Origin: DASUPK01 sp963800285
GTDB taxonomy: Bacteria; Actinomycetota; Thermoleophilia; Solirubrobacterales; 70-9
Direction of reading: 5' to 3'
Assembly: GCA_963800285.1 (NCBI GenBank)
Contig: CAWDAL010000030.1
Location: 1-64,000, forward strand
DNA length: 64,000 nucleotides
This document shows, piece by piece, positions 39,998 to 48,368 of the stretch; the first letter of the stretch is position 1; each line of letters opens with the position of its first letter. The notes below the pieces were generated by a model. That model worked only from the letters and a program-made list of their open reading frames with translations. It had not been told where the DNA came from and did no database searches. The position numbers and the translations under genes are program-made.

Positions 39998-40897
39998 ATG
40001 GAGGATCCGATACGCAGGCGGCGCCGGCTCCGCCACCTGCAGGAGCAGCGACGCAGGGCGGCCATCCGCCGACGCAACGCCCTGGTCGTGGCCGCTCTGG
40101 CAAGCGCCGCAGTCGGCGCGATCGTCGGATCGGGCGCGGGAGGCGGCACAGCTCCAGCCGCGAAGCCAGCGAGACTCGCACGCGGGGGAGTGGGATCTCC
40201 GCCCGACACGGGCGAACTTGCTTCGCACAAGGGTCCGGTCCCGATCCTGATGTACCACGTGATCGCCAACGCTCCTTCGACCGCGCGTCTCCCTGAGCTC
40301 TTCGTCGACCCGCAGACCTTCACGGCGCAGATGAACTGGCTGGCGCGGCGAGGTTACGCGGCGGTCAGCCTGAATCAGGTCTACGCCGCCTGGTTGGGGA
40401 GCGGGAAGCTCCCCCCGAAACCCATCGTCCTCACCTTCGACGACGGGTATCGCGGGGACTACGTCTTCGCCCGGCGGACTCTGCGCCGTCTTCGCTGGCC
40501 GGGTGACCTGAACCTGCTCGTCGGCAACCTGGGCGACGAGCTCACCGACAGGATGGTCAATCAGATGATCGACGAGGGATGGGAGCTCGATGCGCACACG
40601 ATCAGCCACCTCGACCTGAGGAGCATGTCGGGCTCACGCCTGCGCCGCGAGGTGGCGGGATCCCGCCGGATCCTGCAACAGCGCTTCGGTCAACCGGTCA
40701 ACTTCTTCTGCTACCCGGCGGGCAAGTACGACCCGGCGACCATCCGCGCGGTCCGCCGCGCCGGTTACCTGGGTGCGACGACCGAGCTGCCGGGCGAGGC
40801 AGACAGGCGGCGGATGTACGAGCTTCACCGCATCCGCGTGGACGGCTCCGACGGGGTGGCCGGCCTGGAGCGGAAGCTCAGCGCCGCGGGCGCCTAG
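39998..40897 (+). CDS. exported polysaccharide deacetylase
   Basis: 299 residues. A very basic N terminus and a transmembrane segment (about 28-46) suggest an uncleaved anchor. The NodB domain has LMYHVIAN, the catalytic TFDDGYRG (about 146-153), the zinc-site variant HTISHLDL, CYPAGKYDPATIRAVRRAGY and the C-terminal HRIRVDGSD. Likely acts on peptidoglycan or wall polysaccharide outside the cell. It lies three bases after the acyl-CoA synthetase stop and convergent to the PASTA-like genes. Confidence 0.9.
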   Translation: MEDPIRRRRRLRHLQEQRRRAAIRRRNALVVAALASAAVGAIVGSGAGGGTAPAAKPARLARGGVGSPPDTGELASHKGPVPILMYHVIANAPSTARLPELFVDPQTFTAQMNWLARRGYAAVSLNQVYAAWLGSGKLPPKPIVLTFDDGYRGDYVFARRTLRRLRWPGDLNLLVGNLGDELTDRMVNQMIDEGWELDAHTISHLDLRSMSGSRLRREVAGSRRILQQRFGQPVNFFCYPAGKYDPATIRAVRRAGYLGATTELPGEADRRRMYELHRIRVDGSDGVAGLERKLSAAGA

Positions 40898-40914
40898 CTA
40901 CTTCCGCGTTCCTC

Positions 40915-41795
40915 TCATTCTTCTTCTTCTTCTTCTTCTTTGGCTTGACGACGTCGCCGACCTTGAGAGCGACAGCCGGTCCGGGCGGCGCGGACGTCGT
41001 TCCCGGCGCGGTGCCCTGGCTGAGAACGAGCCCGTTCTGGGCCTTCAGTTTCTTGTTCTTGGCCTTGATCCTCTTTCCTCTTCTTCTTCGAGAAGCTCTT
41101 CTTGACCGCCTTCAGCCGCAGCTTCTGCGTGGTCGCCGTCGAGGTGCAGTCGGCTGCGGCGATCGCTGCCGCCGCGGCGGCCTCGGTCTGTCCGACGACG
41201 TTCGGGACGTTGCAGAACCTGATCGTCGCCTGCAGGAGCAGCTCGTGCCCCGATTCAGGCGTGAAGGAGGCGCTCGCGCCGTCGGCGGGCGTGCCCAGGG
41301 GGTTGGTGGCCCAGATGTTCGAGCCGACGCCGGGCGTGTTGTGCTGAGGCACCCCCACATCGGAGTCGCCGCCGGTCGCGTAGACCCCGATCGCGTCGCC
41401 CTGGCTGATCGGGAGCGAGGCCGGGTACCTGAGGACCAGCCGGTTGTCCGGGCCATTCGGATCCTGCGTGGGTGCCACCGCGGTGCCCGCACCCACGTAG
41501 GTACCGGGACCGGTCGGCCGCAGGATCCGCAGCCCGAAGACGACGTTGTCGGTGGTGACGATCGCCCACTGGGTGACGATTCCGTTCGCCGGTGAGGTGA
41601 GCGGATTGGGTGAACCCGCCACCTGGCCCTGCTGCACAGCGATGCACGGGGCGAGGCAGCTGTTCGCGTCGGAGGGCTGATCGAGCGCACTCCCGATCGT
41701 CGCAAGATTCGCCGGCGCCGCGCTCGCTGCGCCGAGCAACCCACAAACTCGCGAGGCCGCCCGCCGAGAAACCCGATCCTGACGGAACGCCTCAT
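40915..41795 (-). pseudogene. PASTA-like lysine-rich exported protein, frame-shifted copy
   Basis: Tandem paralogue of the gene at 41809, 13 bases downstream of it. The ATG at 41795 begins a signal peptide (MRRSVRIGFLGG), but the frame must shift near 41757-41765 to continue as LLGAASAAPANLATIG. The body (40% of it near-identical to the neighbour) includes LPISQGDAIGVYATGG and FCNVPNVVGQTEAAAAAAIAA. A second shift near 41070-41090, in the AAG-repeat coding for KKK, moves the rest (AQNGLVLSQGTAPGTT ... DVVKPKKKK) out of frame. Either decay or indel errors. Confidence 0.65.
40917..41250 (-). repeat. direct repeat, copy 2 (3' part of PASTA-like gene)
   Basis: Near-identical at the DNA level to 41812-42142, including a run of about seven AAG codons at the 3' end; the product of a recent tandem duplication. 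Confidence 0.7.
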
Positions 41796-41808
41796 GCTGA
41801 ATCCGCCG

Positions 41809-42726
41809 TCAGTGCTTCTTCTTCTTCTTCTTCTTTGGCTTGACGACGTCGCCGACCTTGAGAGCGACGGCCGGTCCGGGCGGCGCGGCCGTTGTTCCCG
41901 GCGCGGTGCCCTGGCTGAGAACAAGTCCGTTCTGAGCCTTCAGTCTCCTGTTCTTGGCCTTGATCTTCTTTTTCTTCTTCTTCGAGAAGGTCTTCTTGAT
42001 CGCCTTCAGCCGCAGCTTCTGCTTGGTCGCCGTCGAGGTGCAGTCGGCTGCGGCGATCGCCGCCGTCGCGGCGGCCTCGGTCTGTCCGACGACGTTCGGG
42101 ACGTTGCAGAACTTGATCGTCGCCTGCAGGAGCAGCTCGTGCTGCGCGTCGGCCAGGAGATCGGCCGAGCTGCCGTCCGCGGGCTGACCGCCGAAGTTGT
42201 TGGCGAAGGTGCTCTGCGGCCGCAAGTTCGCCATCGCCTGCGCCAAGCCGTGAGCGCCCGGGCCGCCGACGCCGCGCAGGCCTACGTAGTCACCCTTGCT
42301 GATCGGCAGCGACGCCGGGTAGTTGAAGATCACGCCGGTCGGGGTCGCGGCGAAAGTCCCGTTCGGGACAGCCGTTGGAGCCCGCACGGAGGTGATCGAG
42401 GTGAAGTTGGTGTTGGTGGCCGGGGCGATGCTGACCGGTCCATTCGGCCGCATCACCTTCAGCGTGTAGACCGCTCCGTCATCCGCGCTCTTCACCTTCC
42501 AGCTGGTGATCACGCCGTTCGCGGGGGAAACCGTGGGGTTGGTGCTCGTCGCCGGGTCGAAGGAGAGCTGAACGGTGAGCGCGCTGGTGCTGACCCCGCC
42601 GTCGTAGTTGCTGACGAGCGGGCTGCCGAGGACCGCCGTGTCGGCGAAGGCCGTCGCGGATGCGGTCCCGAAGGCCGTGACGGCGAGCGTGGTCGCAAGC
42701 GCGATTCGAGTGAGGCGGCGATTCAT
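41809..42726 (-). CDS. exported PASTA-like protein with polylysine segments
   Basis: 305 residues. Signal peptide MNRRLTRIALATTLAVTAFGTASATAFA (28 residues, cut after AFA) with a GAGAAGGA ribosome site. The middle is a strand-rich domain (LTVQLSFDPATSTNPTVSPANG, YTLKVMRPNGPVS, YPASLPISKGDYVGLRG). The end resembles one PASTA repeat: CNVPNVVGQTEAAATAAIAAA ... GLVLSQGTAPGTTA ... VALKVGDVV, but with a basic insertion of about 30 residues (LKAIKKTFSKKKKKKIKAK) in its middle and a final KPKKKKKKKH. A wall-binding role is an inference from PASTA and charge. The start at 42726 is the first Met of the signal peptide. Confidence 0.75.
   Translation of the reverse strand: MNRRLTRIALATTLAVTAFGTASATAFADTAVLGSPLVSNYDGGVSTSALTVQLSFDPATSTNPTVSPANGVITSWKVKSADDGAVYTLKVMRPNGPVSIAPATNTNFTSITSVRAPTAVPNGTFAATPTGVIFNYPASLPISKGDYVGLRGVGGPGAHGLAQAMANLRPQSTFANNFGGQPADGSSADLLADAQHELLLQATIKFCNVPNVVGQTEAAATAAIAAADCTSTATKQKLRLKAIKKTFSKKKKKKIKAKNRRLKAQNGLVLSQGTAPGTTAAPPGPAVALKVGDVVKPKKKKKKKH
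41812..42142 (-). repeat. direct repeat, copy 1 (3' part of PASTA-like gene)
   Basis: Near-identical to 40917-41250. The AAG microsatellite in both copies invites slippage and recombination. Confidence 0.7.
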
Positions 42727-42848
42727 TTTCCTTCTCCCTCCTTGGCCCCCCAGAGAGACGATCATCTCAGAAGGGCACCGGCCTTGCAATACAGCTTACG
42801 GGAGGGACACATCACCGGATTGCGTAACGCCCGAAACGGCCCCGCGGC

Positions 42849-42854
42849 TACCCT
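42849..42854 (+). promoter_or_regulatory. leaderless -10 box (TACCCT) of ispG
   Basis: Six bases before the GTG at 42861, which decides that start over GTG 42855. Confidence 0.5.
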
Positions 42855-42860
42855 GTGCTC

Positions 42861-44143
42861 GTGGCTTCGAAGCGCCAGATCTTCGTGCGCGACGTCCCGA
42901 TAGGGGGCGGCGCGCCCGTCGCCGTGCAGACGATGTGCAAGACCGAGACGGCCAATCTCGAGGCCACCATGGAGCAGATCCGCACCGTGGCCGACGCTGG
43001 GGCCGACCTCGTGCGCGTCGCGGTCCCGCGTGACAAGGACGTCGAGGCCCTGAAGACGATCGTCAGGGAATCGCCGATCCCGGTGATCGCCGACATCCAC
43101 TTCAACCACACGCTCGCGCTGAAGGCGATCGACGCCGGCGCCGACTGCATCCGCCTCAACCCCGGCAACATCGGCGGACCCGAGAAGGTCGCCGAGGTGG
43201 CGGAGAAGGCCACCGCGAAGAACGTGCCGATGCGGATCGGCGTCAACTCCGGATCGCTCCCGAAGCACCTGCACGAGCTCGAGAAGGACAATCCGGTCGA
43301 CGCTCTGGTTCAGGCCGCGGTCGAGTTCGTCGAGCTGATGGAGCGCCTCGACTTCGAGAACTTCAAGGTCTCGATCAAGTCGACCAACGTCCCGAACACG
43401 ATCGCGTCGAACCGCCTGCTTGCCGAGAAGATCCCGTACCCGATCCACCTCGGGATCACCGAGGCCGGCACGAAGTGGTCGGGCTCGCTCAAGTCATCGG
43501 TCGGACTGGGCACGCTGCTCGCCGATGGGGTGGGGGACACCATCCGCATCTGCGCTCTCCACCTTCCACGCGGAGGAGGAGGTCAAGGTCGCCTGGGAGA
43601 TCCTCAAGGCGCTCAAGCTGCGCGAGCGCGGGCCCGGTGCTGATCGCCTGCCCGACCTGCGGCCGTCTCCAGTTCGACATGGACTCGGTCGTCGCCGAGA
43701 TCGAGCAGCGCCTGGAGGCGTACGAGGAGCCCGTCGAGGTCGCCGTGCTCGGCTGCGCCGTCAACGGCATCGGCGAGGCCTCGCACGCGGACTTCGGGAT
43801 CACCGGCGCGAAGAACGAGGGGCTGATCTTCTCCCACGGCAAGCCGCTGCGGAAGGTGCCGCAGGCGGAGCTCGTTGACACCCTGTTCGCGGAGATCGAC
43901 AAGTCACTCGACCGCGGCTCGGTCGAGGTGGAGGAGGAGAAGGCCCGGGAGGGCGCCGATTGGCTGGCGAAGATCGAAGAGGAGAATGCCGGCGAGCTCA
44001 CCCCGGAGCGGATCGCGCAGATGGAGGCCGAGGCCTCCGAAATCGAGCCCGACGACTTCCTGCAACCGGTCAAGGCCGGCAAGCGGGTCAGCCTGGACGA
44101 GGAAGCGTCGCCCACCGCGGGCCGGCGCTTCACGCGCACCTAG
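42861..44143 (+). pseudogene. ispG: 4-hydroxy-3-methylbut-2-enyl diphosphate synthase, two frame breaks
   Basis: IspG converts MEcPP to HMBPP with a 4Fe-4S cluster, the sixth MEP-pathway step. The first frame (42861 to about 43551) reads VAVQTMCKTETANLEATM, ADIHFNHTLALKAI, LNPGNIGG and ITEAGTKWSGSLKSSVGLG. One extra base near 43551-43553 shifts to the frame of STFHAEEEVKVAWEILKAL, and another near 43633-43637 (in GGGCCCGG) shifts to LIACPTCGRLQFDMD, with AVLGCAVNGIGEA. All cluster cysteines survive. About 80 extra C-terminal residues (KSLDRGSVEVEEEKAREG onward) are unusual. The gene should be essential, so indel errors are the better explanation. Confidence 0.85.
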
Positions 44144-44144
44144 C

Positions 44145-45114
44145 TCAGCCCCGGCCGTTTCCCTCGATGCGCCGGTAGTGGTCGCGCCAGATCAGCCGGT
44201 GAACCCCGAGATGGCGGGGCAGGCTCCGCAGCCCCGGGATCATGGGGATGCAGATGAACGCCAGTGAGAGGAGCATCATCAGGGCCCAGATCTGGGCGTC
44301 CGCGTTGTCGGAGGTGTTGAACGGGGCGATCTGGTACCAGAAGGTGTAGAGCCAGAGCCAGACCTGACCCGGATAGCTGCCTGTCTCGTTCATCATGCCC
44401 CACTGCTCGCCGAGCAGATGCTGCGCCTCCGCCCGTGACTCGAAGTAGCCACCGCCGGAGAGGAAGAGCAGGGGCTTGGTGTAGTTCGTCTGGTAGAACT
44501 GATTCGAGTTGAGCAGGGCGCCGTCGAGGCCGCCGGTTTCGGCCAGGCTGGCAAGGGAGACCATCATCGGAGCGACTGGGCCGTAGTCGCCGGGCGGCAC
44601 CTGTGGAATCCCGCCGGTGAACTCGGCGCCGTCGAGAGCCTTGGTGTAGGTGTCGGTCCAGGTCTTCTGCTGGGCCGGAGGCGCCGCCTGGTAGGCCTGC
44701 AGCGCCTTCGTCAGGGCCGCGTTTCCGGGGATGCTCTGCAGCGGGTTGAGGACGAAGTCCTCGTGCGGTGTTGATGGGGAAGTGGACCCCGGCGGCGCTC
44801 TGCAGGTTGAGCGGCCCGATCTTCTGCCCCGCGCCCGGCGTGTGGTTGTAGGGCGGGCCGTAGGTCGCCACCTCGCTCGAGCCGTCGAGCTCGGTGACGG
44901 CGGTGGCGACGAAGTCCCCGGGGTCCGAGCGCGCCCACTGCTGGATCGTCACCGGCTTGTCGTCGGGGGAGGAGAAGAGGATGGCGAGGGCGACGATCAG
45001 GGCGGTGATCACGACCAGGGCGATCACGAACTCTTTGACCAGGTCGTAGCGGATGTACGGCCCCGACCACTCCTGTGACTCGAGGTGGGACGGCCCCGGA
45101 TCCGACCGGGTCAT
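44145..45114 (-). pseudogene. third subunit of split cytochrome b complex, frame-shifted
   Basis: About 323 residues once one extra base near 44764 is removed. An N-terminal transmembrane helix (residues about 27-50, VIALVVITALIVALAILF) is followed by an extracytoplasmic region of about 180 residues (KPVTIQQWARSDPGDFVATAV, NHTPGAGQK, then EDFVLNPLQSI after the shift), and helices near the C terminus (VWLWLYTFWYQIAPF, WALMMLLSLAFICIPMIPGL). The start overlaps the cytochrome b gene as ATGA. It takes the place of the C-terminal cytochrome b domain, but I do not recognise the family. One indel in an otherwise well-kept frame suggests a sequence error. Confidence 0.65.
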
Positions 45115-45701
45115 GCCGACTCCCTGCTCGCCGAGGCGCTGGCCACCTTGGCGGCGTAGGGAGGAACCACGCCGTGCTTGCGAACCAGTAGGACATGCCC
45201 GACGACCATCGCCACCACGGTGACCGGCAGCAGGATCACGTGCCAGGTGTACATCTGGCCGAAGTCGATGACGTTGAAGAAGGCTCCGATGCCGACGGAG
45301 TTGAGCCCGTCCTTGCCCTCGCTGGCAATCCACTGCGAGTCGAAGTTCTGCTGAGAGAGATAGCCGGTGAAGGCGGTCCCAATCGCGACCAGGAAGACGA
45401 TCGCGCCGGTCACCCAGACCCAGGAGCGGCCGCCGCGCCAGGCGCCCATGAAGAACTTCCCCCAGAGGTGCACGACCATCGTGAAGAAGAAGACCTCGAC
45501 GCCCCACAGATGGATGCTGTTGAAGAACTTGCCCACGCCCGATTCATGCCACCAGGCGGGACCCTTGAGCCCGAGGATCACGCCGGAGCCGATGACGACG
45601 ACAAGCGCCGCGATCGTGGCGACGCCGAAGACGTAGATCCAGGAGGAGACGTACGCCGGCTGGCGGTCAGGGAGCAGCTTCTCGGGAGGCAGTGCGCCCA
45701 C
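45111..45701 (-). CDS. cytochrome b N-terminal (b6-type) subunit
   Basis: 196 residues, four transmembrane helices, homologous to the heme-bearing half of cytochrome b. Heme ligands are paired His residues in FNSIHLWGVEVFFFTMVVHLWGKFF (second helix) and in YTWHVILLPVTVVAMVVGHVLLV (fourth helix); GYLSQQNF marks the quinone site region. The short length means a split, b6-like arrangement. It is between the 67-residue and frame-shifted subunits, suggesting a menaquinol-cytochrome c reductase-type complex. GTG start. Confidence 0.88.
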   Translation of the reverse strand: MGALPPEKLLPDRQPAYVSSWIYVFGVATIAALVVVIGSGVILGLKGPAWWHESGVGKFFNSIHLWGVEVFFFTMVVHLWGKFFMGAWRGGRSWVWVTGAIVFLVAIGTAFTGYLSQQNFDSQWIASEGKDGLNSVGIGAFFNVIDFGQMYTWHVILLPVTVVAMVVGHVLLVRKHGVVPPYAAKVASASASRESA

Positions 45702-45752
45702 GGCGCGCGGACCGGACGCGCTCCGTCCACATCCGCTTCTGCTGCGCTGCGC

Positions 45753-45956
45753 TCACTCCTCGATCTCCCGCTTCGGGAACGGGATGACGAGCGCCAGGAT
45801 GAAGACGGCGATCATCGCCAGGATGACCACCACGTTCGCCACCGACATCTGGAAGAAGTGCCAGTGGACGTAGTGCGCCGGCGTGTTCAGGTTGATGATC
45901 GCGGGCGCGCCAATCCCGCCCCCGAGGCCTCGGAGCCGTGCAGCTGGGTCTCTCAT
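45753..45956 (-). CDS. small single-pass membrane subunit of the cytochrome b operon
   Basis: 67 residues. A short N-terminal region (GAPAIINLNTPAHYVHWHFF) and one transmembrane helix (VANVVVILAMIAVFILALVIPF) ending in charged KREIEE. It precedes the cytochrome b subunit by 51 bases and has a strong AGGAGGT ribosome site; a TACAGT -10-like box is at 46023-46028 (minus). Probably a structural subunit or anchor of the complex; I do not recognise the family. Confidence 0.72.
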   Translation of the reverse strand: MRDPAARLRGLGGGIGAPAIINLNTPAHYVHWHFFQMSVANVVVILAMIAVFILALVIPFPKREIEE

Positions 45957-46062
45957 CTGGACCTCCTCTCAGCGCGCAGATGCATCACGCTCGGCGTTCC
46001 GACCGAAGTTCCCCTCACCGCGACTGTACCTTTGCCGGCGTTGGGTCTTGGTGAGAGTTCTC

Positions 46063-47586
46063 TTACGAAACGGCAGGTTCAATACGCCTTGGCGAAGATC
46101 GCCATGACCTTCGCCGGGCCGCCCTGATCACGCATCGAGCCTCTCCGGGCAACTCCGCATCGAACGGGATGCAGCGCACCGAGACCCCGAGCTCTCCCAT
46201 GGTCTTCTCCGTCTCCGGCTCCTCGCTCCAGGGCGCCCTGACGAAGCCTCCGGAGTCGGTCTCCTCGCCTGAGAAGAACTCGCGGAACTGCTCGAGGGTG
46301 GTGATGTCGTCACGGGTGCGCTCACGCAGCCGCCTGGCGGCCTCCTCGAACAGACCGAGCTGGATGTCCCCGAGCACGCCCACCACCGCGTCGGCTGCGC
46401 CATCGCGCGGGACGGCATTGCGGGCGAGCCCCTCATCGTCCCGTCGCGTCATTGTCACCACGCCCTGGTCGATGTCACGCTCGCCGATCTCGATCACGAC
46501 GGGCACGCCCTTGCGGATCCACTCCCAGCGTTTCTCCGCCGGCTTGCGGTCGCGCGTATCGACCTCGGCGCGGATCGGCGCGTCCATCCAGGATCGCTCC
46601 GCCAACTCCGCCTGCAGCTGCGCGGCGGCCTCCAGCACCTTCGCCGGGTCGCCCCGCGTGATCGGGACGATCTGGACCTGCTTCGGCGCCGCGCGCGGCG
46701 GGACGCGCAGGCCGTTGTCGTCGGCGTGCGTCATCACCACCGCGCCCATCATGCGCGTCGACAGGCCCCACGAGGTCGTGTAGCAGAGCTTCCGCTCGCC
46801 GTCCTCGTCGGTGAACTCCATCTCCATCGCGCGGGAGAAGTTCTGGCCGAGGTAGTGGGAGGTGCCCGACTGGAGCGCCTTGCCGTCCTGCATCATCGCC
46901 TCGATGCTGAGAGTGCTGACCGCGCCCGGGAAGCGCTCGGACTCGGGCTTCTCTCCGGGGATCACGGGGATTGCGAGAACGGACTCGGCGAACTCGCGGT
47001 AGACCTCGAGCATCCGCCGGGTTTCCTCCAGGGCCTCGTCCTCCGTCGCGTGCGCGGTATGGCCCTCCTGCCAGAGGAACTCCGTGGTCCGCAGCAGCAC
47101 GCGAGGGCGGAGCTCCCAGCGGACGATGTTCGCCCACTGGTTGATCATCAGGGGCAGGTCCCGGTATGAGTTGATCCACTTGGCGAAGGATCGGCCGATG
47201 ATCGTCTCGGACGTGGGGCGGACCACGAGCGGCTCGGGGAGCTCTGCCGCGGGGTGGAGATCGCCGTCAGGTCCCTTCTCCAGCCGGTGGTGGGTGACCA
47301 CGGCCATCTCCTTGGCGAACCCCTCGACGTGCTCCGCCTCCTCGGCGATGTAGCTCAACGGGATGAAGAGCGGGAAGTACGCGTTCTCCGCCCCCGTCTC
47401 CTTGATGGAGTCGTCGAGCGCCCTCTGCATCAGCTCCCAGATCCCGAATCCCCACGGGCGGATGACCATCGCCCCCCGGACGTGGTCGAGCTCCGCGACC
47501 TCCGCGTCGCGGACCACGCTCTGGAACCACTGAGGGAAGTCCTCAGTGCGCGTGGGTGAGATGCCGGTTTTCGCCTTGCCTTCCAT
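46063..47586 (-). CDS. proS: prolyl-tRNA synthetase (short, YbaK-less type), C-terminal frame break
   Basis: Class II aaRS that charges tRNA-Pro. Motif 1 region RGAMVIRPWGFGIWELMQ, motif 2 VVRPTSETIIG and LLRTTEFLWQEGHTAH, LSIEAMMQDGKALQSGTSHYLGQNFS, and motif 3 region TRMMGAVVMTHADDNGLRVPP are intact; the anticodon domain follows, with the C-terminal zinc-like domain of the eukaryote/archaea-like group. The conserved ending GGPAKVMAIFAKAY is in another frame: a base is missing near 46120-46125, so the written frame ends with RIEPAVS at 46063 instead of the expected stop at 46079-46081. The start at 47586 was chosen as the first Met of MEGKAKTGISPTRTEDFPQW. Confidence 0.9.
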   Translation of the reverse strand: MEGKAKTGISPTRTEDFPQWFQSVVRDAEVAELDHVRGAMVIRPWGFGIWELMQRALDDSIKETGAENAYFPLFIPLSYIAEEAEHVEGFAKEMAVVTHHRLEKGPDGDLHPAAELPEPLVVRPTSETIIGRSFAKWINSYRDLPLMINQWANIVRWELRPRVLLRTTEFLWQEGHTAHATEDEALEETRRMLEVYREFAESVLAIPVIPGEKPESERFPGAVSTLSIEAMMQDGKALQSGTSHYLGQNFSRAMEMEFTDEDGERKLCYTTSWGLSTRMMGAVVMTHADDNGLRVPPRAAPKQVQIVPITRGDPAKVLEAAAQLQAELAERSWMDAPIRAEVDTRDRKPAEKRWEWIRKGVPVVIEIGERDIDQGVVTMTRRDDEGLARNAVPRDGAADAVVGVLGDIQLGLFEEAARRLRERTRDDITTLEQFREFFSGEETDSGGFVRAPWSEEPETEKTMGELGVSVRCIPFDAELPGEARCVIRAARRRSWRSSPRRIEPAVS

Positions 47587-47591
47587 ATGCT
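47586..47591 (+). promoter_or_regulatory. leaderless -10 box (TATGCT) of pgsA
   Basis: Seven bases before ATG 47599 and overlapping the proS start codon on the other strand; it supports 47599 over ATG 47587. Confidence 0.5.
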
Positions 47592-47598
47592 CGCCCTG

Positions 47599-48246
47599 AT
47601 GGCCTCCAGGCGCGGACAATCCTTGCGTAAGGGGCGGCGAAAGGGTTTCCGGCGGCAGTTTGGGCTCGACCGCTCGGGGCCGCCGCCTCGGCAGACCAGG
47701 CCGGGGCAGCCACTGCGGCCCTGGACGATCCCGAATGCGGTCGGCTATCTGAGGCTCGCCGGCCTGCCGGTCTTCCTGTACCTCGCGTTCTCATCTGGCG
47801 ATGGGCGCGACCCTTGGGCGGCCGCGATCTTCTGGCTGATTGCGGTGGGGGACTACGTGGATGGGTTCCTGGCGCGGGCCACCGGCCAGTACAGCCGGAT
47901 GGGGGCGATCCTCGACCCGATCGTCGATCGGCTGACGATTCTCTCGGGCGTGGTCGTCTGCTGGCATTTCGAGCTGCTGCCGCGCTGGGCGCTCGCCGTG
48001 CTGGTGGCGAGGGAAGTGATCACCGCTCTCCTTGCCGAGCTCGCGTTGAGGCGCATCGGCGAGCTGAAGATCAACTGGCTGGGCCGGATCGCCGTGGCTC
48101 CGGTGATGGCCTCGCTCTTCTTCGCGATGGTGTCCGCGAGCTGGGTGTGGAGCGCGATGCTGATCCTCGGCCTCGTCCTGGGGATCCTCGGGACGATCGC
48201 ATACGTGCGAAGCGGACTGAGAGAGCTGGCCGCCCAGGCCAGTTGA
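47599..48246 (+). CDS. pgsA: CDP-alcohol phosphatidyltransferase (PgsA-like)
   Basis: 215 residues. The active-site signature DG-x2-AR-x8-G-x3-D-x3-D is seen in DGFLARATGQYSRMGAILDPIVD. Six or so transmembrane helices; an N-terminal 45-residue basic region. It probably makes phosphatidylglycerol phosphate from CDP-DAG, the product of CdsA. Mycobacteria likewise have a pgsA-type gene near garA and an FtsR-like regulator. The start at 47599 follows TATGCT by seven bases. Confidence 0.88.
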   Translation: MASRRGQSLRKGRRKGFRRQFGLDRSGPPPRQTRPGQPLRPWTIPNAVGYLRLAGLPVFLYLAFSSGDGRDPWAAAIFWLIAVGDYVDGFLARATGQYSRMGAILDPIVDRLTILSGVVVCWHFELLPRWALAVLVAREVITALLAELALRRIGELKINWLGRIAVAPVMASLFFAMVSASWVWSAMLILGLVLGILGTIAYVRSGLRELAAQAS

Positions 48247-48313
48247 GCCATATCCTCCGTCCCGCGGCGCCACGACGTCGGTGCAATCCGGCGACCGAAC
48301 CTTCAAGTCGCAG

Positions 48314-48340
48314 TTGAGACTGGCCTCGCGGCCATATAAT
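48314..48340 (+). promoter_or_regulatory. promoter with palindromic spacer
   Basis: TTGAGA (48314-48319), 15-base spacer, TATAAT (48335-48340), 28 bases before the GTG at 48369. The spacer is a perfect inverted repeat TGGCC-TCGC-GGCCA (48321-48334), which could be an operator. Drives the RsiG-like, FHA and MerR genes. Confidence 0.55.
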
Positions 48341-48368
48341 CGCTCACCCAAGACCGACCGGAGGATCC

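Noticed and set aside
38195..40609. An 800-codon open frame antisense to the acyl-CoA synthetase and deacetylase genes, and similar long antisense frames over dnaE2, hisD and others
   Set aside because: High GC at third codon positions keeps antisense frames open; these have no family motifs, and the sense strands encode clear enzymes.
42861..44143. ispG as a true pseudogene
   Set aside because: Both breaks are single-base, conserved cysteines and domains remain, dxr is intact, and other essential genes nearby show the same kind of break; sequence error is more likely.
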